From: Firm-13 sp037143795
Lineage (GTDB): Bacteria; Bacillota; Clostridia; Saccharofermentanales; Saccharofermentanaceae
Direction: 5' to 3'
DNA: 64,000 nucleotides
Assembly (NCBI GenBank): GCA_037143795.1
Contig: JBAWXZ010000005.1
Coordinates: 62,001 to 126,000 of the forward strand
Part shown: positions 17,540 to 26,223 of the stretch, in pieces
How positions within the stretch are numbered: the first letter of the stretch is position 1
How the letters are laid out: each line of letters opens with the position of its first letter
Position numbers and translations under genes: made by a program
Notes under the pieces: generated by a model
Databases searched by the model: none
Seen by the model: the letters and a program-made list of their open reading frames with translations, nothing else
Told to the model about the DNA's origin: nothing

Positions 17540-18046
17540 TCACTGCCATTTCTCATAATGAACTTTTGACTCATTGTAGCGGTCAACAAATACGTTTTGC
17601 GCGGACTCCGGCCATCCGACCGCAATCAGGGAAAAGGGCCTGATATGATTCGGCAGCCGGAATAAATTTTTGATGTTCTCTGCTGCCGCATCCGATGTTG
17701 CAATACCGATCCAAACTGCGCCGAGTCCCAGGTGGGTTGCTTCCAACAGGATGTTTTCTGCCGATGCACCCATATCCTGCTGCCAGGCAGATTCAATACT
17801 TATACTTTTACTGTTAGCCAAAAGAACCAGTGTTACGGCAGAACCGGCGGCCGGTTTTGAATAGGGAGTGGTCAGGGATAATTTGTTAAGGGTATCCTTG
17901 TTTTGGACAACAATGAATTCCCATGGCTGCTGGTTGTGTGCTGAGGGTGCCTGCATCCCGGCCCTGAGCAGGAGATCGATTTTTTCTTTTTCAACAGGCT
18001 GCTGCGAGAATTTGCGGATGCTTCTGCGGGTAAATATTTCTTCCAT
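17540..18046 (-). CDS. Nitroreductase family protein
   Basis: 168 residues, a compact FMN-binding nitroreductase. It shows FTRRSIRKFSQQPVEKEK, APSAHNQQPWEFIV (FMN contact), LGLGAVWIGIAT, and the C-terminal ISxxVGWPE-like LIAVGWPESA. The catalytic acid position cannot be verified. AGGAGG lies before the ATG. It is the second gene after a MarR regulator (44 bases apart), so it is the likely target of that regulator. Together with the neighbouring TM1586-like protein it makes a small redox-defence operon. Confidence 0.88.
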   Translation of the reverse strand: MEEIFTRRSIRKFSQQPVEKEKIDLLLRAGMQAPSAHNQQPWEFIVVQNKDTLNKLSLTTPYSKPAAGSAVTLVLLANSKSISIESAWQQDMGASAENILLEATHLGLGAVWIGIATSDAAAENIKNLFRLPNHIRPFSLIAVGWPESAQNVFVDRYNESKVHYEKWQ

Positions 18047-18090
18047 GTTTATTCCTCCTGTGTTACCGGAAAATGCCGTCCGAAGCAGTA

Positions 18091-18543
18091 TTATTGCTGC
18101 GATGAACTGTCTTCCAGCTTTGATATCAGTTTGTTAACGGTACAGATGAAGTGTTCGGCTTCCGCGGCTGTAAGAATTCCTGAGTAACTGTCATGCAGGC
18201 TCCGCCAGGCTCTGATTATTACAGGCTGAAGCTGCAATCCCTTTTCCGATGTGAAAAGATATACATTTTTGCCTTCCATTTTGCGGGTGACAAGTCCCTT
18301 GTTTTCGAGCTTCTCTACAAACCGGGTAATTGTCGACGGAGTCATGTGAAGCATTTCACCGATTCTTTTCTGATGAATACCGCTGTTCTGATTAACAATG
18401 TGCAGCAGAAACGCATGACTCGGCGACAGGCCCGTTATGAGGAAGGCATCATCGGCGGTTTTACCGATAACTCTTGCCAGCTTTCCGGTTGAAAAGAACA
18501 AACAGCTGTTGAGTTGATTACAGGTGCTGCCGGTATCGTCCAT
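18091..18543 (-). CDS. MarR-family transcriptional regulator
   Basis: 150 residues with a winged helix-turn-helix: the segment around LSPSHAFLLHIV, GEMLHMTPSTITRFVEKLENKGLV (recognition helix) and the wing with MEGKNVYLF. AAGGAGG sits 7 bases before ATG 18543. An operator palindrome lies directly upstream (18563-18578), so it probably represses itself and the nitroreductase genes behind it, releasing on a phenolic, quinone or oxidant signal as in the family. Confidence 0.9.
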   Translation of the reverse strand: MDDTGSTCNQLNSCLFFSTGKLARVIGKTADDAFLITGLSPSHAFLLHIVNQNSGIHQKRIGEMLHMTPSTITRFVEKLENKGLVTRKMEGKNVYLFTSEKGLQLQPVIIRAWRSLHDSYSGILTAAEAEHFICTVNKLISKLEDSSSQQ

Positions 18544-18562
18544 TTCATGGCCTCCTTTTGTT

Positions 18563-18578
18563 GTTTGTACATACAAAC
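18563..18578. promoter_or_regulatory. MarR operator palindrome
   Basis: Perfect inverted repeat GTTTGTA / TACAAAC with a 2-base centre (CA), placed 20 bases before the MarR start codon. Size and position are typical for MarR self-regulation. Confidence 0.7.
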
Positions 18579-18661
18579 ATAGCATGTGCAGTCATACCTG
18601 TCAATATTTTAGAATCGGTAAATGGTACAATTATAGAAAACAAAGGAATATGAGGCGCTGA

Positions 18662-19675
18662 ATGATGAATATGGAATACCTTATTGGCAATGATTTTAAC
18701 GGCTGCGTATCGATAGTGGAAAATGGAAAAACAGTTTATCAGAAGGCTTTTGGATTTGCCGACCGCGCCAATGAAATCCCCAATCAATGCAGCACCCGGT
18801 TCGCTGCAGCATCAGCGGGCAAAGTATTCGTCGCTGTCGGGATTCTGCAGTTGATTGAACAGAAAATCCTGGGATTTGATGATACATTGGGAAGTCTGCT
18901 TGATATCGACTGGAAGAAAATTGACAAAGCGATTACGATCAGGCAGCTGCTCTGCCATACATCCGGAATTCCGGATTATTTTGATGAAAGCACCATGCAT
19001 GAGTATGAGGAATTATGGAAGGACTATCCGAACTATAAGATCCGGACATCGCAGGACATTATTCCGCTTTTTATTGATAAACCGATGATGTATCCGGCCG
19101 GTCAGAAATTTCAGTACAACAATACCGGGTATGTTGTTCTGGGATTAATTATAGAAAAAGTTAAAGGGGAATTATTTGACTCCTATTTAAGGAAAAATAT
19201 TTTTGAACCCTGTCAAATGACGGATACAGGCTACTATGAACTGGACAGATTGCCGGCCCGGTGCGCCAACTCATATATCCTCGATCCCGCAAACGGCGAA
19301 TATTATACGAATATCTACAGCGTGGATGTGAAAGGAACCGGAGCGGGAGGCGTGTTTACAACCGTAAAGGATATCGATTCATTTTGGACCTGCCTTACGG
19401 AAGGCAAGCTCCTTTCCAAAGATATGCTGCAGCAGATGATTGCACCGCAGTGCGGAACCGGCACGCAATATTACGGGTACGGCGTCTGGCTTACCAAAGA
19501 AAAGGAAAATACATTCATTCCTTATTTTCAGGGAAGCGACCCGGGTGTGAGTTTTCTGACAAGTTACGATCCGGCCAGGCGTTCGGGTATTACCCTGGTC
19601 AGCAACTGCGGCTTCAATGTATGGAAATTGAATAGGGATATACGCAGATCTGCAGGGGACACATGCAGTTCTTAA
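18662..19675 (+). CDS. Beta-lactamase-family serine hydrolase
   Basis: 337 residues of the class C beta-lactamase/penicillin-binding-like superfamily. It shows AASAGKVFVAVGI (SxxK as SAGK), HTSGIPDYF, QYNNTGYVVLG (YxN), and KGTGAGGVFTTVKDI. No clear signal peptide is present, so the enzyme may be cytoplasmic and hydrolyse small esters or amides rather than confer resistance. The KTG-like third motif is not obvious, which argues against true lactamase activity. GAGG lies before the start. It is divergent from the MarR gene and may share its operator region. Confidence 0.8.
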   Translation: MMNMEYLIGNDFNGCVSIVENGKTVYQKAFGFADRANEIPNQCSTRFAAASAGKVFVAVGILQLIEQKILGFDDTLGSLLDIDWKKIDKAITIRQLLCHTSGIPDYFDESTMHEYEELWKDYPNYKIRTSQDIIPLFIDKPMMYPAGQKFQYNNTGYVVLGLIIEKVKGELFDSYLRKNIFEPCQMTDTGYYELDRLPARCANSYILDPANGEYYTNIYSVDVKGTGAGGVFTTVKDIDSFWTCLTEGKLLSKDMLQQMIAPQCGTGTQYYGYGVWLTKEKENTFIPYFQGSDPGVSFLTSYDPARRSGITLVSNCGFNVWKLNRDIRRSAGDTCSS

Positions 19676-19823
19676 GACGACAGGGAGGACGCCGTGTATA
19701 TTTCGTTGTATAATATGTGTATTGTCTGAACATGCTGGGATGACATCTCGTGTTTGTGGATTTGCCGGCACATTGAAGCGGGATCCGAATTAAACAACAA
19801 TGAAAGAAGAAGGTGCATAATAT

Positions 19824-19946
19824 ATGTCATTCAAAAATCCTGATAAACTCAAGAAGAAAAAACCTGTATATAAAAAACCCACACCCAAGGCTACGCCCAA
19901 GAACTATGATGATGTAAAACCGGGATGGGACAAAAAGCCTAAATAG
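19824..19946 (+). CDS. Tiny Lys/Pro-rich protein, 40 aa
   Basis: A 40-codon gene with AAGAAGG upstream. Starts MSFKNPDKLKKKKPVYKKP and ends DDVKPGWDKKPK. It is strongly basic, proline-rich and has no hydrophobic segment, so it is probably intrinsically disordered and may bind nucleic acid or an acidic partner. It lies alone, 73 bases before a membrane c-di-GMP enzyme, and no homologue is recognised. A second tiny gene of similar composition is at 41920-42030. Confidence 0.6.
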   Translation: MSFKNPDKLKKKKPVYKKPTPKATPKNYDDVKPGWDKKPK

Positions 19947-20019
19947 TGCTTGTTCCGGTACAGTACTTACGTGATGTACTTGCCTATCACTAACAAGTTG
20001 GAAAGGACAGCTGCGTAAA

Positions 20020-22455
20020 ATGGATACAGGGTTTGCTGCTGCACTAATCATAAATGCGTCGCTTCTGCTGAGTATCAGCATTATCTATAACATGCTGTTT
20101 TATTCGCTCCGGAAGAGGGGCGTAGTTTTCAGCATACTTTTAGGTCTTGTCGCTGGCCTTCTGGGTATGTTTTTGATGATGAATTCCGTGAAAGTAGCTC
20201 CAGATATAATATTTGACACAAGATCAATACTCGTCAGTGTCAGCGGCCTGTTTTTTGGATTTATTCCAACAATAATTGCAGTAGTCATTATCTGTGTATA
20301 CAGAATTATTATTGGCGGATCGGGACAGATAGTTGGCGTACTGGTAACTGTCCTGACGGCCGGATTCGGACTGCTCTGGCATCATTTCCGTTTTGAAAAA
20401 TTGTTTTCAAAGAATAAAAATATCTGGCTGGATTTTTACCTGTTTAGCCTGATAACGCATGTGATTATGCTGGCTTGTTTTTTCACGCTTCCAAGGGAAC
20501 ACATAGCGGCAATACTTAGCGAAATAACACTGCCCATACTTGTTATATACCCGGTTGCATCGACGATTCTATGCATGGTCATTTTTTTCGTTTTCAATAA
20601 TATTCAGACAGAGACAAATCTTGCGGAAAGCGAACTTCGATTCCGGGCGATGTTCGAGCAGGCGCCCATTGGAATAACCATATCAAAAAAGGATGAGACC
20701 CTATATTACAATGCAATGTTTGAGAAAATTACAGGAAGAACGAGAGAAGAAATAATTAGTAACGATTGGGAGAGGTATACCCATCCGGACGACCTGCAGG
20801 AAGATAAAGAAAAGCTGCTGCAGTTAATATCCGGAATTATTAATGATTATTCCATGGTCAAACGATATTTCAAACCGGACGGTGAAATTGTCTGGGTTAA
20901 TATGACAGTCACTGCTCTTCGGATTGACAACCAGCTGAACCGCAATTATTTATGTATGATTCAGGATATTACCCAAATAAAAAAATCGGAAAATGATCTG
21001 AAGGAGAGCGAAGCCAATTATAAGAAGCTCTATCATGAATTCCAGGACAAGCAGGTTTTTCTGCAGTCCCTTCTGAATGCCATTCCCGACCTGATTTTTT
21101 ATAAGGATACCGATGGAATTTACAGGGGATGCAACAAAGCATTTGAAGAACTGGCCGGAACCGGTCACAATAATATAATTGGTCATTCTGATTATGAATT
21201 ATTCAGCCGGGATACGGCGGATCAATTTCTGGGGGTAGACGCTGCAATGAAAATGCAGCAAAAGGAAAGGGTAAGTGAAGATCTCGTAACATATCCGGAC
21301 GGGAGAAAAGTCTTTCTGGAAACTGTCATGACACCGTATTATGATTCTAACGGGAATGTATCCGGCCTTATCGGCGCCAGCAGGGATGTCACGGAGCGTA
21401 AAACCAGGGAAGAAGAAATTCTGTATTTGAACTATCACGATGTATTAACCGGAATTTATAACCGGACATTTTTTGACAAGGAAATAATTCGTCTTGATGC
21501 TGCCGACCAGCTTCCGTTATCCGTCATTATCGGGGATATTAATGGCCTGAAATTTGTTAATGATGCTTTCGGACATGCGGAGGGAGACGCTTTTCTTGTG
21601 GAAATGGCCCGGATTCTTGTTTCCTGCTGCGGGGAAAAAGCTGTCATTGCAAGAACGGGAGGCGATGAGTTCAGTATCCTTCTTCCGCGGACGGACAGCA
21701 GTATTTCCCAGTCCATTGTTGATCAGATCAAAAAGGCATGCGGAAGTTACGGCGCCAAAACCGATAAGGAAATATATGAAACAAGTATTTCACTCGGCCA
21801 TGCTACCAAAACAAAAGATGACGAATCGCTTGATGAAGTTAAGAAAATTGCTGAAGAATTCATGTACCGCCATAAACTTCTGGAGCATAAGAGTTTGCAC
21901 AGTGCAATAATTTCCTCCATCAAGACGACGATGTTTGAGAAGAGCAATGAGACGGAAGAGCATGCGGAGAGAATGGCGGAATTGTCCAAGAAGCTCGGAA
22001 AAGTCCTTAATTTCAGTGAGGATGATCTTGTTTCCCTTGAATTGGTTACCACCCTGCACGATATCGGGAAAATAAGCATTGATCAAAGGATTTTGGATAA
22101 ACCGGGTAAACTGACCGAAGAGGAATGGATTGAGATCAGGAAGCATCCTGACGTCGGTTACAGGATCGCGCTTACCGTGCCGGAGCTGAGCCGGATTGCG
22201 GAATATATTCTCTGCCACCATGAGAGATGGGATGGAAACGGCTATCCTCAGGGACTGCACGGGAAAGAAATTCCCGTAATATCGCGCATACTTTCCATCA
22301 TCGATTCCTATGATGCTATGACCCAGGACAGGTCCTACAGGAAAGCCATGTCAAAAGATGCAGCAATTATCGAGATACGCCAAAATGCAGGAACACAGTT
22401 CGACCCGGAATTGTCGGAAATTTTTATTGATAAGGTGCTGCCTTACGAGGGATAG
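20020..22455 (+). CDS. LytS-type membrane sensor, PAS-PAS-GGDEF-HD-GYP
   Basis: 811 residues. An N-terminal 5TM-LytS-like membrane region (1-195) is followed by two PAS domains (~204-320 and ~348-460), a GGDEF diguanylate cyclase domain with TGGDEF at ~546, and an HD-GYP phosphodiesterase with HDIGK at ~679 and HHERWDGNGYP at ~732. Both catalytic signatures are intact. The I-site RxxD is absent (EKAV instead), so there is no product feedback site. This is a dual cyclic-di-GMP regulator responding to a membrane or small-molecule signal. Followed after 2 bases by the esterase gene. Confidence 0.9.
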   Translation: MDTGFAAALIINASLLLSISIIYNMLFYSLRKRGVVFSILLGLVAGLLGMFLMMNSVKVAPDIIFDTRSILVSVSGLFFGFIPTIIAVVIICVYRIIIGGSGQIVGVLVTVLTAGFGLLWHHFRFEKLFSKNKNIWLDFYLFSLITHVIMLACFFTLPREHIAAILSEITLPILVIYPVASTILCMVIFFVFNNIQTETNLAESELRFRAMFEQAPIGITISKKDETLYYNAMFEKITGRTREEIISNDWERYTHPDDLQEDKEKLLQLISGIINDYSMVKRYFKPDGEIVWVNMTVTALRIDNQLNRNYLCMIQDITQIKKSENDLKESEANYKKLYHEFQDKQVFLQSLLNAIPDLIFYKDTDGIYRGCNKAFEELAGTGHNNIIGHSDYELFSRDTADQFLGVDAAMKMQQKERVSEDLVTYPDGRKVFLETVMTPYYDSNGNVSGLIGASRDVTERKTREEEILYLNYHDVLTGIYNRTFFDKEIIRLDAADQLPLSVIIGDINGLKFVNDAFGHAEGDAFLVEMARILVSCCGEKAVIARTGGDEFSILLPRTDSSISQSIVDQIKKACGSYGAKTDKEIYETSISLGHATKTKDDESLDEVKKIAEEFMYRHKLLEHKSLHSAIISSIKTTMFEKSNETEEHAERMAELSKKLGKVLNFSEDDLVSLELVTTLHDIGKISIDQRILDKPGKLTEEEWIEIRKHPDVGYRIALTVPELSRIAEYILCHHERWDGNGYPQGLHGKEIPVISRILSIIDSYDAMTQDRSYRKAMSKDAAIIEIRQNAGTQFDPELSEIFIDKVLPYEG

Positions 22456-22457
22456 CA

Positions 22458-23360
22458 ATGACAAGTTTTCGAACCCGGGTTGTCAAATACAGCCTGAGTA
22501 AAATGAATGTTTTCGGAGGCGAACGATTTGACGTTCAGCATCTGCGCAGGCAGGCAGCCGTCGCATCCAAAATTTTCCGAACCCATCGTAAAGTTAAAGT
22601 GCGTATTGCTGATGCCGCCGGTGTTCCGTCCGAGTGGCTCATTCCTGACCGGGCTTCTGTAGGGACGGTCCTTTTATATATGCACGGGGGCGCTTTTATA
22701 TCGGGGTCTTCAAAAACACACAGGCCGTTTGTATCCAAAATTGCTTACCTGAGCCGGACCTGTGCATTATCAATCAATTACCGGCTGGCTCCCGAATATC
22801 CTTTCCCGGCAGGCCTGGATGACTGCGTCAAGGCATACCGGTGGTTATTGCAGTCGGGATTCACGCCTGACAAAATTATCGTTGCAGGAGATTCATCCGG
22901 CGGGAATCTGGCGCTGGCGCTGATCATTGCACTTCGTGACAGCGGGGATCCCCTGCCTGCCGGTGCGATCGCGATTTCCCCGAATACCGACCTGGCGCTT
23001 ACCGGTGCCTCGTATAATACACGGGCAGATGTCGATTTATTTTTTGGAAGGGCAACAACAAAAATCCAGGCAGTTATAAGCAACTATATTGGGGACTGCG
23101 ATCCCAAACACCCTCTTATTTCCCCGCTATATGCTGACTTGAGTGGATTGCCTCCCCTGCTCCTCCATGTTGGGGACCATGAAATTCTTCTTGATGATGC
23201 CGTGCAGTTTGCGGATCGTGCCAGGAAAGCAGGCGTAAGTGTCAGCTTCACAGTTTGGCCGGAAATGATCCATGATTTCCAGCTCTCCGAGACGTTCATT
23301 CCGGAAGCACATGATGCAATTGACGAGATTGTGCATTTCATCAGGGAACATCAGCAATGA
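22458..23360 (+). CDS. Alpha/beta hydrolase, HSL family esterase
   Basis: 300 residues of the hormone-sensitive-lipase-type (esterase IV) alpha/beta hydrolase family. Motifs: MHGGAFISGS (oxyanion hole), AGDSSGGNLALA (Ser nucleophile in GDSSG), HVGDHEILLDD (Asp) and MIHDFQL (His). A lid helix region precedes them. No signal peptide, so intracellular ester hydrolysis. GAGGGA precedes the ATG and only 2 bases separate it from the membrane sensor, suggesting coupled expression without clear functional link. Confidence 0.88.
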   Translation: MTSFRTRVVKYSLSKMNVFGGERFDVQHLRRQAAVASKIFRTHRKVKVRIADAAGVPSEWLIPDRASVGTVLLYMHGGAFISGSSKTHRPFVSKIAYLSRTCALSINYRLAPEYPFPAGLDDCVKAYRWLLQSGFTPDKIIVAGDSSGGNLALALIIALRDSGDPLPAGAIAISPNTDLALTGASYNTRADVDLFFGRATTKIQAVISNYIGDCDPKHPLISPLYADLSGLPPLLLHVGDHEILLDDAVQFADRARKAGVSVSFTVWPEMIHDFQLSETFIPEAHDAIDEIVHFIREHQQ

Positions 23361-23465
23361 GCGTAAAATGGCACTGCCTGATTCATTGACGCTTTGATCG
23401 CATCATGTTACGTTAATTATAAATGCTGGTGCGGTTTTTATTGCAGATTGTGGAGGTAGCGTATT

Positions 23466-25025
23466 ATGCTGGATATTATGACTCTTGTCATGATGGATCT
23501 GTTGCTTAACACAATCGGAGCGGGTACCATGGCAATAATCTGGCGGCAGAACCGTTCGCGTTTTGCAGGCATATCGCTATGGTTCTTCAGTATGGTTCTT
23601 CAGACACTGTCATCTTTCCTGCTTATTTTGCGAGGCACTGTTCCGGATTTTGTATCCATTATCATATCAAATATGCTGCTTGCCGGAGGCGTGTTATTAC
23701 TGTTCCTCGGGCTGGAAAAATTTGTGGGGCGTAAAGGGACGAGGATTCCGAATTATATCCTGCTGGCTGTATTCACTATACTCATGACATATTTTTACAG
23801 GATTCAGCCCAATATCAATATGAGGGAAATTCTGATTTCTGCAATTATACTTGTGTTTGCGGCGCAGATTTGCTGGCTCCTGTTTCGAAGGGTGCCTCAC
23901 GACCTTATGAAGACAACACGGATTACCGGCATCGTAATGAGCGGGTATATTTTAATAAGTACCGGAAGAATCATTCTGATATTGCTGTACCCGATGAAGA
24001 CAGGTGATTTTTTCAAATCAGGCCTGAGTGACTCTCTGATAATCGGCTTTTATGCCGGGCTTACGTGCTGCCTTATGATCAGCCTGATATTATTGGTAAA
24101 CAGGCGCCTTCTACAGCAGGTGCAGGTCCAGGAACAGAAATATATCATGGCATTTCATTCGTCTCCCTATGCAATTATGCTCACAAGACTATCGGACGGA
24201 GGTATTTTTGAAGTCAATGACGGCTTTGTGAATACCACCGGCTATTCATATGCGGAGGTGATGGGCAAGACAACGCATGAACTGGGTTTCTGGGTAAGGG
24301 AAGAGGACAGAATCGAGATGGTGGAAAAATTATCAAGGAATCAGACGGTTCAGGGTCTTGAATTGCAGTTCAGAAAAAAATCGGGCGAAATATTTTACGG
24401 GCTCTACACAGCGAATATCCTTAATATTAATGATGAAAATTGTATTTTAGCCAATATCAGTGACATTACCGAAATCAGTACAATGAAACAGAAACTGCAG
24501 ATTCTGGCCACCCATGATGCGCTGACAGGACTGCCAAACCGGTTATTGTTATATGACAGATTCAGCACGGCAATAGCAGGTGCCGAGCGAAACAACAGGA
24601 AATTAGCGGTCATGTCGGTTGATATTGATAATTTTAAAGCTGTTAACGATAATCTGGGTCATCTCGTGGGAGATAAAGCCCTGGTTGCGGTTGCACAAAG
24701 ACTTTCAGGGCTATTGCGCAGGGTTGATACGGTTGCACGCTTTGGGGGTGATGAATTTATTCTTTTACTGGGAGATATAGAAAAACCGGAAGATGCACTG
24801 CGTATCACAGAAGGAATTTCGAAGGAATTCCGGAAACCGTTTATAATCGGGGAGAATACACTTACCCTTCCGCTGAGCATAGGCATCTCATTTTACCCGG
24901 ATGACGGCATAAACGTGGACGAATTGATGAGAAAATCCGATGAAGCACTTTATTTTGTTAAGGAAAACGGACGGGACAGCTATCAGAACTATGACAGGAT
25001 TAAAGATTACAACAAGCTGCTGTAG
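23466..25025 (+). CDS. Membrane PAS-GGDEF diguanylate cyclase
   Basis: 519 residues. About seven hydrophobic segments fill residues 1-215, followed by a PAS domain (~229-335, PYAIMLTRLSDGG, GYSYAEVMGKTTHELGF) and a GGDEF domain (~345-510). The active-site FGGDEF is intact and RRVD sits five residues upstream, the position of the inhibitory I-site, so feedback control by cyclic-di-GMP is likely. GGAGG precedes the ATG. It ends 26 bases into the converging glycosylase gene. Confidence 0.9.
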   Translation: MLDIMTLVMMDLLLNTIGAGTMAIIWRQNRSRFAGISLWFFSMVLQTLSSFLLILRGTVPDFVSIIISNMLLAGGVLLLFLGLEKFVGRKGTRIPNYILLAVFTILMTYFYRIQPNINMREILISAIILVFAAQICWLLFRRVPHDLMKTTRITGIVMSGYILISTGRIILILLYPMKTGDFFKSGLSDSLIIGFYAGLTCCLMISLILLVNRRLLQQVQVQEQKYIMAFHSSPYAIMLTRLSDGGIFEVNDGFVNTTGYSYAEVMGKTTHELGFWVREEDRIEMVEKLSRNQTVQGLELQFRKKSGEIFYGLYTANILNINDENCILANISDITEISTMKQKLQILATHDALTGLPNRLLLYDRFSTAIAGAERNNRKLAVMSVDIDNFKAVNDNLGHLVGDKALVAVAQRLSGLLRRVDTVARFGGDEFILLLGDIEKPEDALRITEGISKEFRKPFIIGENTLTLPLSIGISFYPDDGINVDELMRKSDEALYFVKENGRDSYQNYDRIKDYNKLL

Positions 25026-25839
25026 TCTGATATTCCCGGCTCCGGGCATAATAGAAGATATATTGCTGGATGATTCCCAGGTGTCCTTCATACAGCCCTT
25101 TCGGGAATTCCCCGGCGTATTCCGCATCAATAATCCGCTTGATCCATGTATCTTCCGGAAAGGCATTCGACTTATGAAGACCGAAAAGAAGAATGCAGTT
25201 CGCCACTTTTTCACCGATTCCGGGGATGGTTTTCAGCACCGTGCCGGCAGTAGTTTCATCAGCATCCATCAGGTCTTCAAAGCGGATATCACCGCGTGCG
25301 ACACTTTCTGCGGCGGCGGTCACATATTTGTCCCGGTAACCTAAGGAGCAGCAGGCGATATCCCTGCAGGAAAGTCCGGCGATATGTCGGGCCGAAGGAA
25401 AAGAAAAGTACGGCTTGCCCTCAAAGGCCATCGGGGTACCGAAGTGAACACACATAGTCTCGATAGCCGTTTTGATTGCCGGAATGCTTTTTCTCTGGGA
25501 AATAATGAAACTGACCATGACTTCCCAGGGATCCTGATTGAGTATCCTCATTCCCTGTCCATATTTAATTGCTGCCTGAAGAAAGGTATCATCCGGCGGT
25601 ACGAGTGAAATAAGTGCCCGGTAATCAGATTTCAGGTCGAAGTAATCCGTCCATATATCCTGAAATTCCTCTTCCGTGCAGGAGAATGCAAAGCGGCTGT
25701 CGCCGAGATCGTTTGCCTCAAGATATCTGCCGAAAGCAATAATACGGTAGGCCCCGCTTTCGAGACGGTTCATGCGGAAGCACTGGCCGCTGTCTGCAAT
25801 GCGGGATAGACTGAAATCCTGTATTTCGCGGATTATCAT
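25000..25839 (-). CDS. ogg: 8-oxoguanine DNA glycosylase (OGG family)
   Basis: 279 residues, removes 8-oxoguanine from DNA, with AP lyase activity. The N-terminal OGG domain starts with DFSLSRIADSGQCFRM. The central HhH-GPD region contains PGIGEKVANCILLF with the catalytic Lys, and FPEDTWIKRI with the catalytic Asp. The order matches bacterial OGG1-like enzymes, not AlkA. AAGGTGG precedes the ATG. The neighbouring genes are unrelated; its 3' end overlaps the c-di-GMP gene by 26 bases in converging orientation. Confidence 0.88.
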   Translation of the reverse strand: MIIREIQDFSLSRIADSGQCFRMNRLESGAYRIIAFGRYLEANDLGDSRFAFSCTEEEFQDIWTDYFDLKSDYRALISLVPPDDTFLQAAIKYGQGMRILNQDPWEVMVSFIISQRKSIPAIKTAIETMCVHFGTPMAFEGKPYFSFPSARHIAGLSCRDIACCSLGYRDKYVTAAAESVARGDIRFEDLMDADETTAGTVLKTIPGIGEKVANCILLFGLHKSNAFPEDTWIKRIIDAEYAGEFPKGLYEGHLGIIQQYIFYYARSREYQTTAACCNL

Positions 25840-26223
25840 AGATTATTTCCACCTTCATTCGGACTGCAATGTGCGCTTCAAACCGGTATTTTGATGCCGG
25901 TACATATAATAATACCACCGGAGCGGGAAAAGAAAAAACGAAGATTTATTGAACAATACAAAGCAAAAATAGAGTAAACTATAATATTTTCTAAAAAAGG
26001 TATAAAATATATTTGCTATATCAGTTAGATCGATTTGTTATCCTATTTATACAATTTGATTGTTTTCCCCAATTTGGAGTCTTATGCAACACGCAGGCGC
26101 TTACCGATATTCTTAGTGATAGTTTTCAGAAGATTGTATCCGCGGATTCAACAGGTAAACAAACAAGAAGGTTTTTGATGCTGCTGACAAATGCTTTTGT
26201 CAATTTGAACCGAGGTAGGATAT
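25840..26223. other. AT-rich gap between glycosylase and truncated GGDEF gene
   Basis: 384 bases. The part nearest 25840 holds the leader of the ogg gene. From about 25935 on the sequence is clearly AT-richer than its surroundings. It contains an unrecognised 74-codon frame (26013-26237) that overlaps the next start. I see no tandem GGATATAT function beyond a duplicated 8-mer at 26218-26233. No RNA gene or promoter stands out. Confidence 0.5.
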
